From: Methylobacterium sp. J-067
GTDB taxonomy: Bacteria > Pseudomonadota > Alphaproteobacteria > Rhizobiales > Beijerinckiaceae
Assembly (NCBI RefSeq): GCF_022829465.1
Contig: NZ_JAKSXZ010000110.1
Coordinates: forward strand, 1-64,000
DNA: 64,000 nt
Direction: 5' to 3'
Below are positions 51,385 through 60,703 of the stretch, piece after piece; position 1 is the first letter of the stretch, and every line of letters begins with the position of its first letter. Both the position numbers and the translations under genes were made by a program. Under the pieces are notes generated by a model. That model did not search any database. It was not told the origin of the DNA and saw nothing but the letters and a program-made list of their open reading frames with translations.

Positions 51385-52761
51385 TCACACCGGAGTGGGA
51401 CCACCGGCATACCGGAATGCATGGGCGGCATGGCGGGCGGGAAGGCGATTCCCCTCGCCGAAGAGCTTCCTACGCAGGGAGCCGGGCGCGTAGGCGGTTT
51501 TGTAGAGGCCCCGGTCTTGAAGCTCGGGGATCACGAGGTCGATGAAGTCCGAAAAGCTCTCCGGTACGACGATTCGGCTGAGGTTGAACCCATCCACCTC
51601 CCCTTCCTCGACCCAGGATTGAAGCTCGTCCGCGATGGAGGTCGCGTCGCCGGTGAGCACGGCGTAACGCCCGCCCAGGCCCATCTCCGCCAGCAAGTCG
51701 CGCTTGGTCAGCCCCCGCTTCGCAGCCGCCGCTGTAGCGGACTGGATCGCGTTGCCCGGCGCGTAGGGGATCGCCTCGTCGAGACCGTAGTGGGCGAAAT
51801 CGATGCCGGTGGAGGCGGAAAAGTGCGCGAGCCCCGCCTCGGCGCTGGCATAGCGCATGTACTCGTCGCGCTTGTCCTCAGCCTCGGCGCGGGTGCGGCC
51901 GGGGATGGCGGCGATGCCGATGAACACCTTCACGTCCTGCGGGTCGCGCCCGGCGGCAACCGCCTCGGCGCGGATCGCGCGGACGGCCTCGCGGGCGGAG
52001 GGCTTGTCCCGCGCCGAGATGAACACGCATTCGGCATGGCGCCCGGCGAAGGCCCGGCCCCGGCCGGACGCGCCCGCCTGATAGAGCACGGGCGTCCGCT
52101 GGGGCGAAGGCTCGCAGAGGTGGTAGCCGTCCACCGCCAGGAACTCGCCACGGTGGGAGATGGAGCGGATCTTGTCCGGATCGCTGAACACCCGCGCCTC
52201 GCGGTCCCTCCGGGCGGCATCGTCGTCCCAGCTTCCCTCCCAGAGCTTGTAGAGCACCTCCAGATACTCGTCGGCATAGTCATAGCGCCGGTCATGGGCG
52301 GGAAGCGCCTCGCCTCGCCCGCGATGGGCGCTCTCCAGATAGCCGGTGACGATGTTCCAGCCGACCCGGCCGCCGGTGAGATGGTCCAGCGTCGAGATCC
52401 GCCGGGCGAAGGTGTAGGGCGCTTCCGCAAAGACGTTGAGCGTGATGCCGAAGCCGAGATGCTCCGTCACCGCCGCCATGGCCGGGACGATGAGCGTCGG
52501 GTCGTTCACCGGCAGCTGCACGGCCTCCCGCGCCGTCACGTCGATGCCCGCGCCGTAGATGTCGTAGACGCCGAGGATGTCGGCGATGAAGAGCCCATCG
52601 AACAGGCCGCGTTCCAGAAGCTTCGCCTGATCGGTCCAGTAGCGCAGCGTGTTGTACTCGCCGGAGCGGTCGCGCGGATGGGTCCACAGGCCGTGATTGA
52701 TGTGGCCGACGCAGTTCATGTTGAACGCGTTCAGCCGGATCTGCTTTCGGAGGGATGTCAT
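51385..52761 (-). CDS. LLM flavin-dependent monooxygenase linked to MetNIQ
   Basis: A 458-residue NtaA/SnaA-branch monooxygenase with RLNAFNMNCVGHINHGLWTH at the start, FGITLNVFAEAPYTFARRIS, DHLTGGRVGWNIVTGYLESA and FLAVDGYHLCEPSPQRTPVL. Its ATG overlaps the metI stop as ATGA, so it is part of the metQ-metN-metI operon. That link suggests its substrate is what the Met-type transporter imports, perhaps an S-containing amino acid or sulfur ester rather than methionine itself. Confidence 0.83.
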   Translation of the reverse strand: MTSLRKQIRLNAFNMNCVGHINHGLWTHPRDRSGEYNTLRYWTDQAKLLERGLFDGLFIADILGVYDIYGAGIDVTAREAVQLPVNDPTLIVPAMAAVTEHLGFGITLNVFAEAPYTFARRISTLDHLTGGRVGWNIVTGYLESAHRGRGEALPAHDRRYDYADEYLEVLYKLWEGSWDDDAARRDREARVFSDPDKIRSISHRGEFLAVDGYHLCEPSPQRTPVLYQAGASGRGRAFAGRHAECVFISARDKPSAREAVRAIRAEAVAAGRDPQDVKVFIGIAAIPGRTRAEAEDKRDEYMRYASAEAGLAHFSASTGIDFAHYGLDEAIPYAPGNAIQSATAAAAKRGLTKRDLLAEMGLGGRYAVLTGDATSIADELQSWVEEGEVDGFNLSRIVVPESFSDFIDLVIPELQDRGLYKTAYAPGSLRRKLFGEGNRLPARHAAHAFRYAGGPTPV

Positions 52762-53411
52762 CGTGCGCGCAGCCTCCGCACCACGGTGTCGCCCGTGAAC
52801 TGCACGCAGCAGACGAGGACGATCAGGATCGCGATCACCACCGACATGACGGTGGTGTCGAAGCGCTGGTAGCCGTAGCGGATCGCCACGTCGCCGAGGC
52901 CTCCCGCGCCGACCGCACCGGCCACGGCCGAGGCGCCGATCATCGAGACGACGGTGATGGTGAAGCCGCCGACGATGCCCGGCAGGGCCTCCGGCAACAG
53001 GACGTGGAGCAGGATGTGGCGGCGGCGGCATCCGATGGATTGCGCCGCCTCGATGAGGCCGGGATCGACCTCCCGCAGGGATACCTCGGCGATCCGTGCG
53101 AAGAACGGCGTCGCACTCACCGCGAGCGGGACGATGGCCGCCCAAACGCCGATCGTGGTGCCGACCACGAGCCGGGTGAACGGGATGAGCGCCACCAGCA
53201 GCACGATGAAGGGCACGGCCCGAAAGCCGTTCACGACCAGGCCGACGAGACGGTTGGCCCGCGGCGCGGGAAAGATGCCGCCGGGACCGGAGGTGACGAG
53301 GAACAGCGCCAGCGGGATGCCCGCGAGGACCGCGATCCCCGCTGAGACGCCGACCATGAAGAGCGTGTCGAACGCCGCCTGCCAGAGGCGGTCAATCATC
53401 TGCGGCGACAT
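52758..53411 (-). CDS. metI: Methionine-type ABC permease MetI
   Basis: A 217-residue permease, the same length as E. coli MetI from this start. It has five membrane helices and the EAA loop [20 protein letters not shown], plus [23 protein letters not shown] 53411 lies inside the metN end; ATG 53429 and 53399 are alternatives. The stop overlaps the monooxygenase start. Confidence 0.87.
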   Translation of the reverse strand: MSPQMIDRLWQAAFDTLFMVGVSAGIAVLAGIPLALFLVTSGPGGIFPAPRANRLVGLVVNGFRAVPFIVLLVALIPFTRLVVGTTIGVWAAIVPLAVSATPFFARIAEVSLREVDPGLIEAAQSIGCRRRHILLHVLLPEALPGIVGGFTITVVSMIGASAVAGAVGAGGLGDVAIRYGYQRFDTTVMSVVIAILIVLVCCVQFTGDTVVRRLRAR

Positions 53412-54540
53412 AGCCGATCCCTTCGACATCCTGTCCGATGGCCCTCAGCCGGGCTTCCGCGTCCGGGCCGCCCACGGCGACGAGCATCCGGCCGACCGCA
53501 TGCCCCTGGATGCGCTCGACACCCGCCTGCAGCAGGTGCACCGGCCCGCCCGTCGCCGCGACGAGGGCCGAGAGGTCGGGCGGCGTCGCGCCGGAATAGG
53601 TGATCCGCAGGACCGCCCTCCCGCCCGGCACCGGGTGCGGCCTCAGGCGCGCGGCCAGATCGTCCGGCACGTCGCGAGTGAGGGGCGCGAGCAGGGCCCG
53701 CGTTGCCGGGTGCTCCGGCGCGCCGAAGACTCGCCAGACCGGCCCGGCTTCCGCGACCTTGCCAGCCTCCAGCACCACGACATCGGTGCAGATCTCACGG
53801 ATCACGCTCATCTCGTGGGTGATGAGGATGATGGTGAGCCCGAGCCGCCGGTTGATGTCCCGCAGGAGGCCCAGGATCGACAGGGTGGTCTCCGGGTCCA
53901 GCGCCGAGGTCGCCTCGTCGCATAGCAGGATCTCTGGATCGCTCACCAGGGCGCGGGCGATGCCGACCCGCTGCTTCTGGCCGCCGGACAGGCGCGACGG
54001 GTAGGTTTCCGCCTTCCCCTCCAGCCCGACAAGGCGCAGCGCCTCCTCCACCCGCCGGGCGATCTCGCGCTTCTCCACGCCCGCTACCGTGAGCGGCAGG
54101 GCCACGTTCTGCCGCACGGTCTTGGCCGAGAGCAGGTTGAAGTGCTGGAAGATCATGCCGATGCGGCGGCGCAGGGCCACGAGGCCATCCGTGCCGAGGG
54201 TGACGATCGGCTCGCCATCGACGAGCACCCGGCCGGAACTGGGTTCCTCCAACCGGTTGACGGTTCGGAGCAACGTGGACTTCCCCGCGCCCGAGCGCCC
54301 GATGATGCCGAAGATCGCCCCGGACGGGATGTCGAGGCTCACGTCGTCGAGGGCTCGAACCTCTCCCGCTGCCGAACGATACGTCTTGGAGACGCGATCG
54401 AACCGCACTGTTCCAGTACCCCGCAGACCAACGGCCGCGTGGGCTGCGGAAACCGCCTGGGGACCGGCCGCGATCGATGCGACCGGAGATACGGTGCCGA
54501 CACTGTCGAGAGCCAAACCGACCATCGTCACTTCTGCCAT
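53392..54540 (-). CDS. metN: Methionine-type ABC ATPase MetN
   Basis: A 382-residue ATPase with an N-terminal extension of about 40 residues. Walker A is GRSGAGKST, the Q-loop [16 protein letters not shown], the signature [15 protein letters not shown] and Walker [13 protein letters not shown]. The C-terminal 100 residues form the NIL regulatory domain that in MetN senses substrate and shuts transport. The gene overlaps metQ by 13 bases and metI by 20. Confidence 0.88.
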   Translation of the reverse strand: MAEVTMVGLALDSVGTVSPVASIAAGPQAVSAAHAAVGLRGTGTVRFDRVSKTYRSAAGEVRALDDVSLDIPSGAIFGIIGRSGAGKSTLLRTVNRLEEPSSGRVLVDGEPIVTLGTDGLVALRRRIGMIFQHFNLLSAKTVRQNVALPLTVAGVEKREIARRVEEALRLVGLEGKAETYPSRLSGGQKQRVGIARALVSDPEILLCDEATSALDPETTLSILGLLRDINRRLGLTIILITHEMSVIREICTDVVVLEAGKVAEAGPVWRVFGAPEHPATRALLAPLTRDVPDDLAARLRPHPVPGGRAVLRITYSGATPPDLSALVAATGGPVHLLQAGVERIQGHAVGRMLVAVGGPDAEARLRAIGQDVEGIGYVAADD

Positions 54541-55340
54541 GCGAGCAGGTAGAGCTTATCGCTTCCGGCGAAGGATTTGTGAATCTGCTGTTTGACCGCC
54601 TCGGAGTTCTGGAAGATCTGAACGAATTTTTTGATCGTCGGATCGTCCTTGCGCGAGTCCTTGCTGACGAAGCTCACCGCGAACAGCTTGTCCTCGATGC
54701 CGGAATAGATGAGCCCGCTCGTCGGATCGAAGGTCCCGGCCGCCACGATGAAGTGCGGGTACCCCTGTGCGAGGTCGACATCGCCGGTGATCCGCACGAG
54801 TTGGGGGCCCTCGACCTCGGTGAATTTCAGCTTCTTCGGGTTCTCGGTGATGTCGTCAACGGTGCCGAGGAAGCCGACGCCGTCCTTCAGCTTGATGAGC
54901 CCGGCCTTCTGCAACAGCAGCAGGCCACGTCCCTGATTGACCGGATCGTTGGCGATGGCCACCTTCCCGCCCACCGGAATCTGGTCGAAGCTCTTATGCT
55001 TCAGCGAGAACAGCCCGATATTCTGCAGGATGCCGATTCCCACGATGTCGAACCGGTAGCCCTTCTGCTTGGAGGCGTTCTCCATGAAGGGCCGGTGCTG
55101 ATAGAAATTCAGATCGATATCGCCAGCGTCGAGAGCGACGTTGGGCGTTGTCCAGTCGCTGAACTCGATGACCTTCACGTCGATGCCCTGATCCTTGGCC
55201 TCCTTGGCGGCCGCATTGACAGCGTCGCTGTAGGCGCCCGGCACGGTGCCGATCTTCAGGGTCTCGGCCCCGGCCTGCCCGTGGGCTGCCATCGCACCTG
55301 TGCAAAGCAAGGCGACGGCGAGGGTCTTCAGGAAACGCAT
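54528..55340 (-). CDS. metQ: MetQ/NlpA-family substrate-binding protein
   Basis: A 270-residue periplasmic binding protein with a signal sequence ([10 protein letters not shown]; the Cys may be a lipidation site but the lipobox is weak). It follows the MetQ pattern: [60 protein letters not shown] and [23 protein letters not shown] 55340 (MRFLKT) fits the signal peptide. It opens the operon metQ-metN-metI-monooxygenase, preceded 92 bases upstream by a second MetQ gene. Confidence 0.87.
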   Translation of the reverse strand: MRFLKTLAVALLCTGAMAAHGQAGAETLKIGTVPGAYSDAVNAAAKEAKDQGIDVKVIEFSDWTTPNVALDAGDIDLNFYQHRPFMENASKQKGYRFDIVGIGILQNIGLFSLKHKSFDQIPVGGKVAIANDPVNQGRGLLLLQKAGLIKLKDGVGFLGTVDDITENPKKLKFTEVEGPQLVRITGDVDLAQGYPHFIVAAGTFDPTSGLIYSGIEDKLFAVSFVSKDSRKDDPTIKKFVQIFQNSEAVKQQIHKSFAGSDKLYLLAWQK

Positions 55341-55432
55341 CGGTCGTGGGCTCCGGTCTGCCGCCACGGGGAAGCCGGGGCAGCGTGGTCAGGTGGGAAG
55401 GGAAGACGGCGGCCTAGGCCACCCGGCACCGG

Positions 55433-56233
55433 TCAGGCCGGGCGGACGGGGATGACCGAGCCGCGGTAGCGGGTGCGGATGAAGGCGGCGACCTCGGCCG
55501 AGGTCAGCAACGCGGCGAGGCGCAACACGCGAGGGTCCGTGGCCAAGCCCTCCGTCGTGACGAGGACATTCGCATACGGGCTCCCCTCGGCCCGCTCGAG
55601 GGCCAGCGCGTCACGGGCAGGTTCCAACCCGCCTTCCAGCGCGTAATTGCCGTTGATCACCGCGAGCGCCACGTCATCGAGGGAGCGCGGCAGTTGCGGG
55701 GGCGCGATCTCGACGAAACGGAACTTCCTCGGATTCTCGACGACATCGTCCAGGGTGAGGTCGATGCCGGGCTCCTTGGAGCGCAACCGGATCAGCCCGT
55801 TGGCCTGCAACAGCAAGAGCCCACGGCTCGTGTTGGAGACGCTGTTCGAGAGGGACACGATCCCGCCGGCCGGCACTTCCGCCAGGGACTTGGCCCGACG
55901 GCTGTACAAGCCCAGCGGCTCGATATGCACCGCGGCGGCGACGGCGAAGCGTATCCCCATCGAGGCCTCCTCCGATCGCAGGAAGGGCACGTGCTGGAAG
56001 AAGTTCGCGTCGGCATCCCCGTCACGAAGCAGGGCATTCGGACGGAGATCGCCTGAAATTTCGATGATCTTCAGCGGCAGCTCGGGGCCGAATTGCCCGG
56101 TCACGAATTCCAGGATTTCCGCATGGGGTACCGAGGACGCGACGATCCGCAGCGGCGCCTGCGCGGCACGAGCCGATCCCATGCTCAAGGCGAGAACGCC
56201 GGACAGGAAGACGCGACGGGTCGATACAGGCAC
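55433..56233 (-). CDS. Second MetQ/NlpA-family binding protein
   Basis: A 266-residue divergent MetQ paralogue with a Tat-like leader (STRRVFLSGVLALSMGSA). Conserved are DADANFFQHVPFLRSEEASM, GGIVSLSNSVSNTSRGLLLL and LDDVVENPRKFRFVEIAPPQ. It precedes metQ in the same direction. Two different binding proteins for one transporter would broaden its substrate range. Low identity to its neighbour by eye suggests old divergence, not recent duplication. Confidence 0.82.
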   Translation of the reverse strand: MPVSTRRVFLSGVLALSMGSARAAQAPLRIVASSVPHAEILEFVTGQFGPELPLKIIEISGDLRPNALLRDGDADANFFQHVPFLRSEEASMGIRFAVAAAVHIEPLGLYSRRAKSLAEVPAGGIVSLSNSVSNTSRGLLLLQANGLIRLRSKEPGIDLTLDDVVENPRKFRFVEIAPPQLPRSLDDVALAVINGNYALEGGLEPARDALALERAEGSPYANVLVTTEGLATDPRVLRLAALLTSAEVAAFIRTRYRGSVIPVRPA

Positions 56234-56461
56234 GGTGCTGGCTTTTCGCAGTCGATTTGAAGATCAACAGTCGCCTTTGTATCTTGAATTTGCTGTTAAG
56301 CTTCAAGAGTACTGGTTGCCGAACTTTCGGCGAGACGAAGGCGATTGTTCCCGTTGATCGCCATTTGGCGGCGACGATTTTCTCCCGCCAGGGAGCGCTC
56401 ACGCCTCTACAGGCCATGTCCGCTCATGTGACGAACGGCGCGTATCGGCGAATGACCGGGA

Positions 56462-56514
56462 TGGGCGCAAAGCAGCCGGTCAAACTTGGCCGTTCGTTGA
56501 CTGCTTTGCGCCCA
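56462..56514. repeat. Inverted repeat, 14-bp arms
   Basis: TGGGCGCAAAGCAG (56462-56475) and CTGCTTTGCGCCCA (56501-56514) are perfect complements around 25 bases. It resembles the other GC-rich CTTCTGC/GCTTTGC intergenic repeats. Confidence 0.7.
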
Positions 56515-57125
56515 CTCCAGTCATCAAATGGCCCTTGTGCGCGTCTCCGAAGCGGACATCAATCAAGTTGGCGGCCACGACATTCCGGCGCTGTTAAACA
56601 TCACTATGTCTGTGTAGCCAGTGGCCAGCCATACGCCCGAGCCCGAGGTAAGGGGGATCATCGATCCAGCAGCGCCGCAAGAAGAGCTCGCCACAGGGCT
56701 GGATCAGTCCCGGCTTCGGCACGGAGCCGATGGCCGTCGGACAGTTCCACCTCGATGGCGCCACCCGGCTCAGCCTGGTCACGCGTCGGCAGCCCCACCG
56801 GCGCCGGCAGTGCGAGTGGAACGAAGGGAGGCGAACCGGTAGGGTCGCCGCCCGCTCCTCATCTCAGGCCTCGCGTCGCCAGCGAAAGAGCGGAGATGGC
56901 GTCAGGCCACGGCGACGCGCTACAGGAGATCGACGCGGTGGTGCGCTTCGCCTCAGCAAGGATCGCCGGCTTCTCCTAACGCGTCCACGAGCGACGCGCG
57001 CCGGCCACGACGATATGGGGCGAGATCGTAGGTCCAAACACAGGGCGATACAGGCCTTCGCGACAGCATTGTATCCAGGTCCAGTATCATATCCCGCAAG
57101 GCGCCTGCCAACGAGGGCTTACATC

Positions 57126-57242
57126 TTATGCCTCATCCATGTCACCTGCCAGCATGCGCTTGTAGAGGGTCTTGAAGGCCGTCAGCGGCGGCTGGTCGCG
57201 CATAAGGACATTGAGTGGCTTCAGGCTTTCCGCCGTGTAAAC
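57126..57242 (-). pseudogene. Fragment of an AI-2E/PerM-type membrane transporter
   Basis: Thirty-eight codons ending in TAA read AESLKPLNVLMRDQPPLTAF followed by KTLYKRMLAGDMDEA. This is like the cytoplasmic segment EPPL...FYQRMLAGDPDEA seen in AI-2E family transporters of this lineage. No start or membrane helices are attached. The identification rests on one short motif. Confidence 0.4.
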
Positions 57243-57321
57243 CGAGCACCGCGGACCAAGCAGTGAAGAGTGCGGCCAGCATCAAGCCAATACGCCTGAT
57301 ACAAGCAGGAGCCATACGGCC

Positions 57322-57924
57322 GTGATCCGGCGCATTTTAGCGATTGCCTTCGGTCAAAAATGGAAGGTCGGGCGCATCCTGGGCGGGTCCTACAGGGAGC
57401 CGGACATGCACATCGTCACGCAGGATCTGCCTTCGAGAAGGGAACAAGTGGAGATCTGCCTCCGGATGGAGCCGGCGTACTCCATTCTTGATGAGGACGG
57501 GCGGCACCAAGCCGCCGCTGCCTTTTTCGCCCAGCACGACGGGATCATCGCCTGCTGGCCCGACGCCGAGGGCGTCGACGGCTACGCCGTCGCCGTGCTT
57601 AAGGGCATGAAGCACGTCGAGTCCGGGTACGCGGGCGGCTTGAGGATGGCGCAGTTCCCCTGTTTGCCATCCGACATCGAGGCCCAAAACCTTTCGGCGC
57701 TCTACGGTGATGACCGGGCCGAGCGCCGGCGCAACCTGCGAGGATACCTCAGGCGCAGGTATGGAGAAGTGTCCCCCGAGGTGTTCGAGAGCGCTCGTCG
57801 CTACTTCGAACGTTATGACCGGCTCTACCATCATCTGAATGAGCGGGAGCGAACGAAGAACGACAGCATCGCCGATACATTGCGATGGGTCCGCGAGAAC
57901 CCTGGTTGGGACCGCGCAGGATAA
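57322..57924 (+). CDS. Hypothetical protein, soluble
   Basis: A 200-residue protein from GTG 57322 with AGGAG 10 bases upstream. No signal peptide or membrane helix. Middle strands include HDGIIACWPDAEGVDGYAVA; the last 80 residues are charged and helical, with RRRNLRGYLRRRYGEVSPEV and RYDRLYHHLNERERTKNDSI. I do not recognise the family. Composition is less GC-biased than the sulfur island, in keeping with accessory DNA. Confidence 0.6.
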   Translation: MIRRILAIAFGQKWKVGRILGGSYREPDMHIVTQDLPSRREQVEICLRMEPAYSILDEDGRHQAAAAFFAQHDGIIACWPDAEGVDGYAVAVLKGMKHVESGYAGGLRMAQFPCLPSDIEAQNLSALYGDDRAERRRNLRGYLRRRYGEVSPEVFESARRYFERYDRLYHHLNERERTKNDSIADTLRWVRENPGWDRAG

Positions 57925-58102
57925 CTATCGGTGCCAAGCTCACTTTGCCCCGGGGCACCGCATGAGCCTTCGCGCCCGGTACCGCATGATCTCCTCCTGA
58001 TGGCGCGGGTAGGACGATGCGGGGTCAGCGTTTGGGCACATGGCGCTGAGCTGTGGTCGCTGCAGTGCCGCCGAGACGCACCGTGAACTTCGACCGGAGG
58101 CC

Positions 58103-58285
58103 ATGCGTGATGAGCAGTCCCAAGCCGTCTTATGCGGTCCGTCCGGGCGCCGGGTGCCAGATCTGCAGGAGATCCAGTCCCGAGCGCGGCCTGCGGTCAA
58201 CCGCGACTTCTCTGTCCTCTACCACGAGGATAGCGGGATGCCGGTCAGGCTAGAACTGATCAGCCCAGTGGCGACCTCGACGTGA
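58103..58285 (+). CDS. Possible small ORF coupled to KilAC-like gene
   Basis: A 60-codon frame ending LYHEDSGMPVRLELISPVAT. Its TGA overlaps the following GTG start as GTGA, the coupling style used repeatedly in this region; GGAG lies just before ATG 58103. A competing frame from ATG 58110 covers the same bases, so this is weakly supported. Confidence 0.3.
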   Translation: MRDEQSQAVLCGPSGRRVPDLQEIQSRARPAVNRDFSVLYHEDSGMPVRLELISPVATST

Positions 58286-58698
58286 TCAATGACGAGGCCG
58301 CGCGGAAACTCGGAACGAGGATACAGGCTGCGAGGCGTGGCGAAATCTCCGACGACCGAGCACGAAATCCATTAACTCGCCTGCATCGAGATCGAGACAG
58401 ACCTAAAATTGCGCTCCGAAACACACTGCAGAACGCGGCACGGGTGTTCGGCGAGGAACCGAACGGGTTCTGCGACTGGCTCCAGAACGAGGGCGTGCTG
58501 ATTAAGCAAGGCGAGTGGCTCGTGCCGCGCCGGGAGGTGTTCGAGATCAAGATCGAGGAGGCGCCCGGCGGCATTGCTTTCGTGCAGACCTTCGTCACTC
58601 CTCGGGGCATGACGTACATCGCCGGCCTCCCGAAGAAGCGGGACCTGAAGCGCGACCGCGAGGCGGCCGCCCGGACGCAGGGCGAGCTCGGCATCTGA
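58282..58698 (+). CDS. KilAC-domain-like protein (phage antirepressor C-terminal type)
   Basis: A 138-residue protein from GTG 58282. The second half, with NGFCDWLQNEGVLIKQGEWL, then VPRREVFEIK and TFVTPRGMTYIAGLPKKRD, resembles the C-terminal KilAC/ANT DNA-binding module of phage antirepressors. The usual N-terminal Bro or Rha domain is missing; instead there is a basic helical stretch. It may be a stand-alone phage-derived regulator. Identification is by pattern memory and is moderate. Confidence 0.5.
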   Translation: MINDEAARKLGTRIQAARRGEISDDRARNPLTRLHRDRDRPKIALRNTLQNAARVFGEEPNGFCDWLQNEGVLIKQGEWLVPRREVFEIKIEEAPGGIAFVQTFVTPRGMTYIAGLPKKRDLKRDREAAARTQGELGI

Positions 58699-58786
58699 AA
58701 CGGTGCAAGCAATCGGTAGCTAAACGCCGATCGTTTCCCTTAAGGCAGGCGGCACCCGCCCCGGCCCGCCATCCCGGACACCCCCC

Positions 58787-59116
58787 GTGGATGCCCCCGA
58801 CCTGCTCGGCGACGACGTCGTCGAGACCAACTGCGTTTGGGAGCAAAGCGGCCGCTCCTACCGGCTCCTCCTTACGTACGCGCTGACTGACGAGCTGGGG
58901 GTGGAGCCCCGGGCGTGGCTCCGCGTGTACTCCTCTGGCGGCATCTACTGTGCCGTCTACCGGCTGCCCGGGGACGTGCACCCCCGCTACGCCGGCCGCA
59001 CGCCGACGCCAGCGGATTACGACGCCGCCCGTGCCGACCCGGCCGGGGTGGCGCTGTGCCTGATCCGCGAGGGCCTGGCGCAGCTTGTGGACATCGGCCG
59101 CTCCACCGCCGCGTGA
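58787..59116 (+). CDS. Hypothetical protein
   Basis: A 109-residue acidic protein from GTG 58787. Strands such as SYRLLLTYALTDELG and AWLRVYSSGGIYCAVYRLPG suggest a small alpha/beta domain, ending in a helix LCLIREGLAQLVDIG. No family recognised and no clear ribosome site. It precedes the IS-interrupted membrane gene by 37 bases. Confidence 0.5.
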   Translation: MDAPDLLGDDVVETNCVWEQSGRSYRLLLTYALTDELGVEPRAWLRVYSSGGIYCAVYRLPGDVHPRYAGRTPTPADYDAARADPAGVALCLIREGLAQLVDIGRSTAA

Positions 59117-59283
59117 GATCGCCGGGCGGGAGTGTGCGCGCTACTTATGGTGAATGCTTTCTGACGCCGCCCAGGTCGCCGCTGTCTACACCTCGGGCGG
59201 GCTCGTCGCCTTCGTCATCGCAGCAGGTATTCTCCGGCAGCCCCTCGCCAGGGCCATCGACCGCTGGAAAGGGGCGACCCTAG

Positions 59284-60131
59284 GGTCTGGACTCGATCAG
59301 CACCAGAACGCGACGATGGCGGCCAGAGCGAGGGCTGAGGCGTAGTTGCGGGCCAGCTTGTCGTAGCGCGCGGCGATGCGACGAAAGTCTTTGAGGCGGT
59401 TGAACATCGCCTCGATGCGCCAGCGCTCCCGATAGCGGCATCGGTCATGGCGGATCCGGCGCTTGCGACCGCGTTTGCCCGGGATGACGGGCGTGATCCC
59501 GCTGTTGCGGAGGTTGGTGCGCAGCCAATCGGCATCGTAGCCCTTGTCGGCGCTCAAGCGGCAGATCCGGCCCGGCGCCTCGGCCAGCACCGCTGGGGCA
59601 GTCGTCACGTCGCTGGCGTTGCCCGGCGTCAGCAGAAGGACGCCGGGCCGCCCGAGGACATCGGTGAGTGCGTGGATCTTGGTCGTTTGACCACCCCACG
59701 ACGGGCCGATGGCCTGCGCCCTCGCCCCCCTTTCCCGTTATGGGCAGTCCGATGAGCCCGGACGTAGCTGCTGTCGAGAGCCGCCGCATCGCCAACCCAC
59801 CCAGTCTTGGCCAACGCGGTCAGCATCGCCTTCCAGAAGCCGCGCCGCGACCAGCGATTGAAGCGGTTGTAGACCGTGGTGCGCGGGCCGTACGCGGCCG
59901 GGCAGTCGCGCCAGCGGCAGCCTGATGTCAGGACATGCAGGATGCCCGAGATGATCTGTCGGTCGTCCTTCCGCTCGGGGCCGGGCTGGTCCCTGGGCAT
60001 GAACGGCTCGATCACCGCCCACTGCTCGTCGGAGAGCCAGAACAGGTCCGCCATCGTCACCTCCAGGCCGCAAACAGTCGCCTGGAATCACAAACCGCCA
60101 AACCGTGCAATGGCTTGGTTCGGTTCACACT
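59284..60131 (-). mobile_element. IS5-family (IS427-like) insertion sequence
   Basis: About 848 bases bounded by CTAG copies at 59280-59283 and 60132-60135, the probable target duplication (or its central TA). The ends GGTCTGGAC and, read from the other end, AGTGTGAAC are imperfect inverted repeats. One transposase spread over two frames fills the element. Length and layout fit the IS427 group. Confidence 0.85.
59297..60054 (-). CDS. IS5-family DDE transposase made by -1 frameshift
   Basis: The first frame (60054 to 59629) begins MADLFWLSDEQWAVIEPFMP and holds the first catalytic Asp in ALDSSYVRAHR. The second frame (to 59297) holds GQTTKIHALTDVLGR, the second Asp in SADKGYDADWLR and the catalytic Glu in RERWRIEAMFNRLK. 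The frames meet at AAAGGGGGG (59725-59733, minus strand), a slippery run where a -1 shift fuses them; this is typical for the group. All three catalytic residues are intact, so the element may be active. Confidence 0.85.
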
Positions 60132-60703
60132 CTAGGCAAGGACAGGTCAATCGACCTCTCGGGTGAGGCGGCTGCGCAGGTCGAAGCCCAGAAGAAGGCG
60201 CAGCCGCCCGAACCCGAGAAGCTGCCCGTCCCGGTCCCGGAGCCGGGTGCCCCGCTGCCTGCGTTACCGCCGCCGAGCCCCGTCTACGCACCCATCGAAG
60301 CGGACTTGCGGCGGCGAATCGAGCAGGCTGTTCCCGGCCCGCTCGATGTTCAGATCGCCTGGGCCCTCCGCGTGGCGGTCGCAGCCCAGGTGGAGGCCAA
60401 TCACGAGCAGACGTGCCGGCTGATATTCGGAAGTCAGATCCATGCCCTGAAGCAATTGAACACCCTGGGCTCTCTCACTATTCGACAGGCACGGGAGATT
60501 TATGAAAACACAGCCATCCGCAAATTCCCTGGAACATTCCAAGATGAAGAATTCCCGGCTTGGGGTGAATACCTGATAAATCGTGGCATTGTGACCATAG
60601 AGCCGGGCGATCCGATTGAAGATACGAAGGCGTTCCTGACGCCATTAGGGAAGGATTTCCTCCTTTTCATCGTTGGCCGTGGGCTAACTGAATACAAGTG
60701 GGG

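Larger units (their letters stand above)
56234..57321. other. Decayed intergenic kilobase
   Basis: About 1.1 kb without an intact gene. It contains an inverted repeat (56462-56514), a GAAGCGGACAT word at 56549-56559, and a transporter fragment (57126-57242). Open frames around 56600-56980 end in short protein-like tails but have no recognisable domain and look like gene remains. It separates the sulfur island from the accessory region. Confidence 0.5.

Noticed and set aside
56234..56320. A SAM riboswitch upstream of the MetQ genes
   Set aside because: Only a weak CTTGAA/TTCAAG stem is visible; none of the conserved SAM-II core could be placed.
57940..58200. An 86-codon minus-strand frame ending in a basic tail
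   Set aside because: Mostly low-complexity and overlapping plus-strand candidates; no ribosome site or family pattern.
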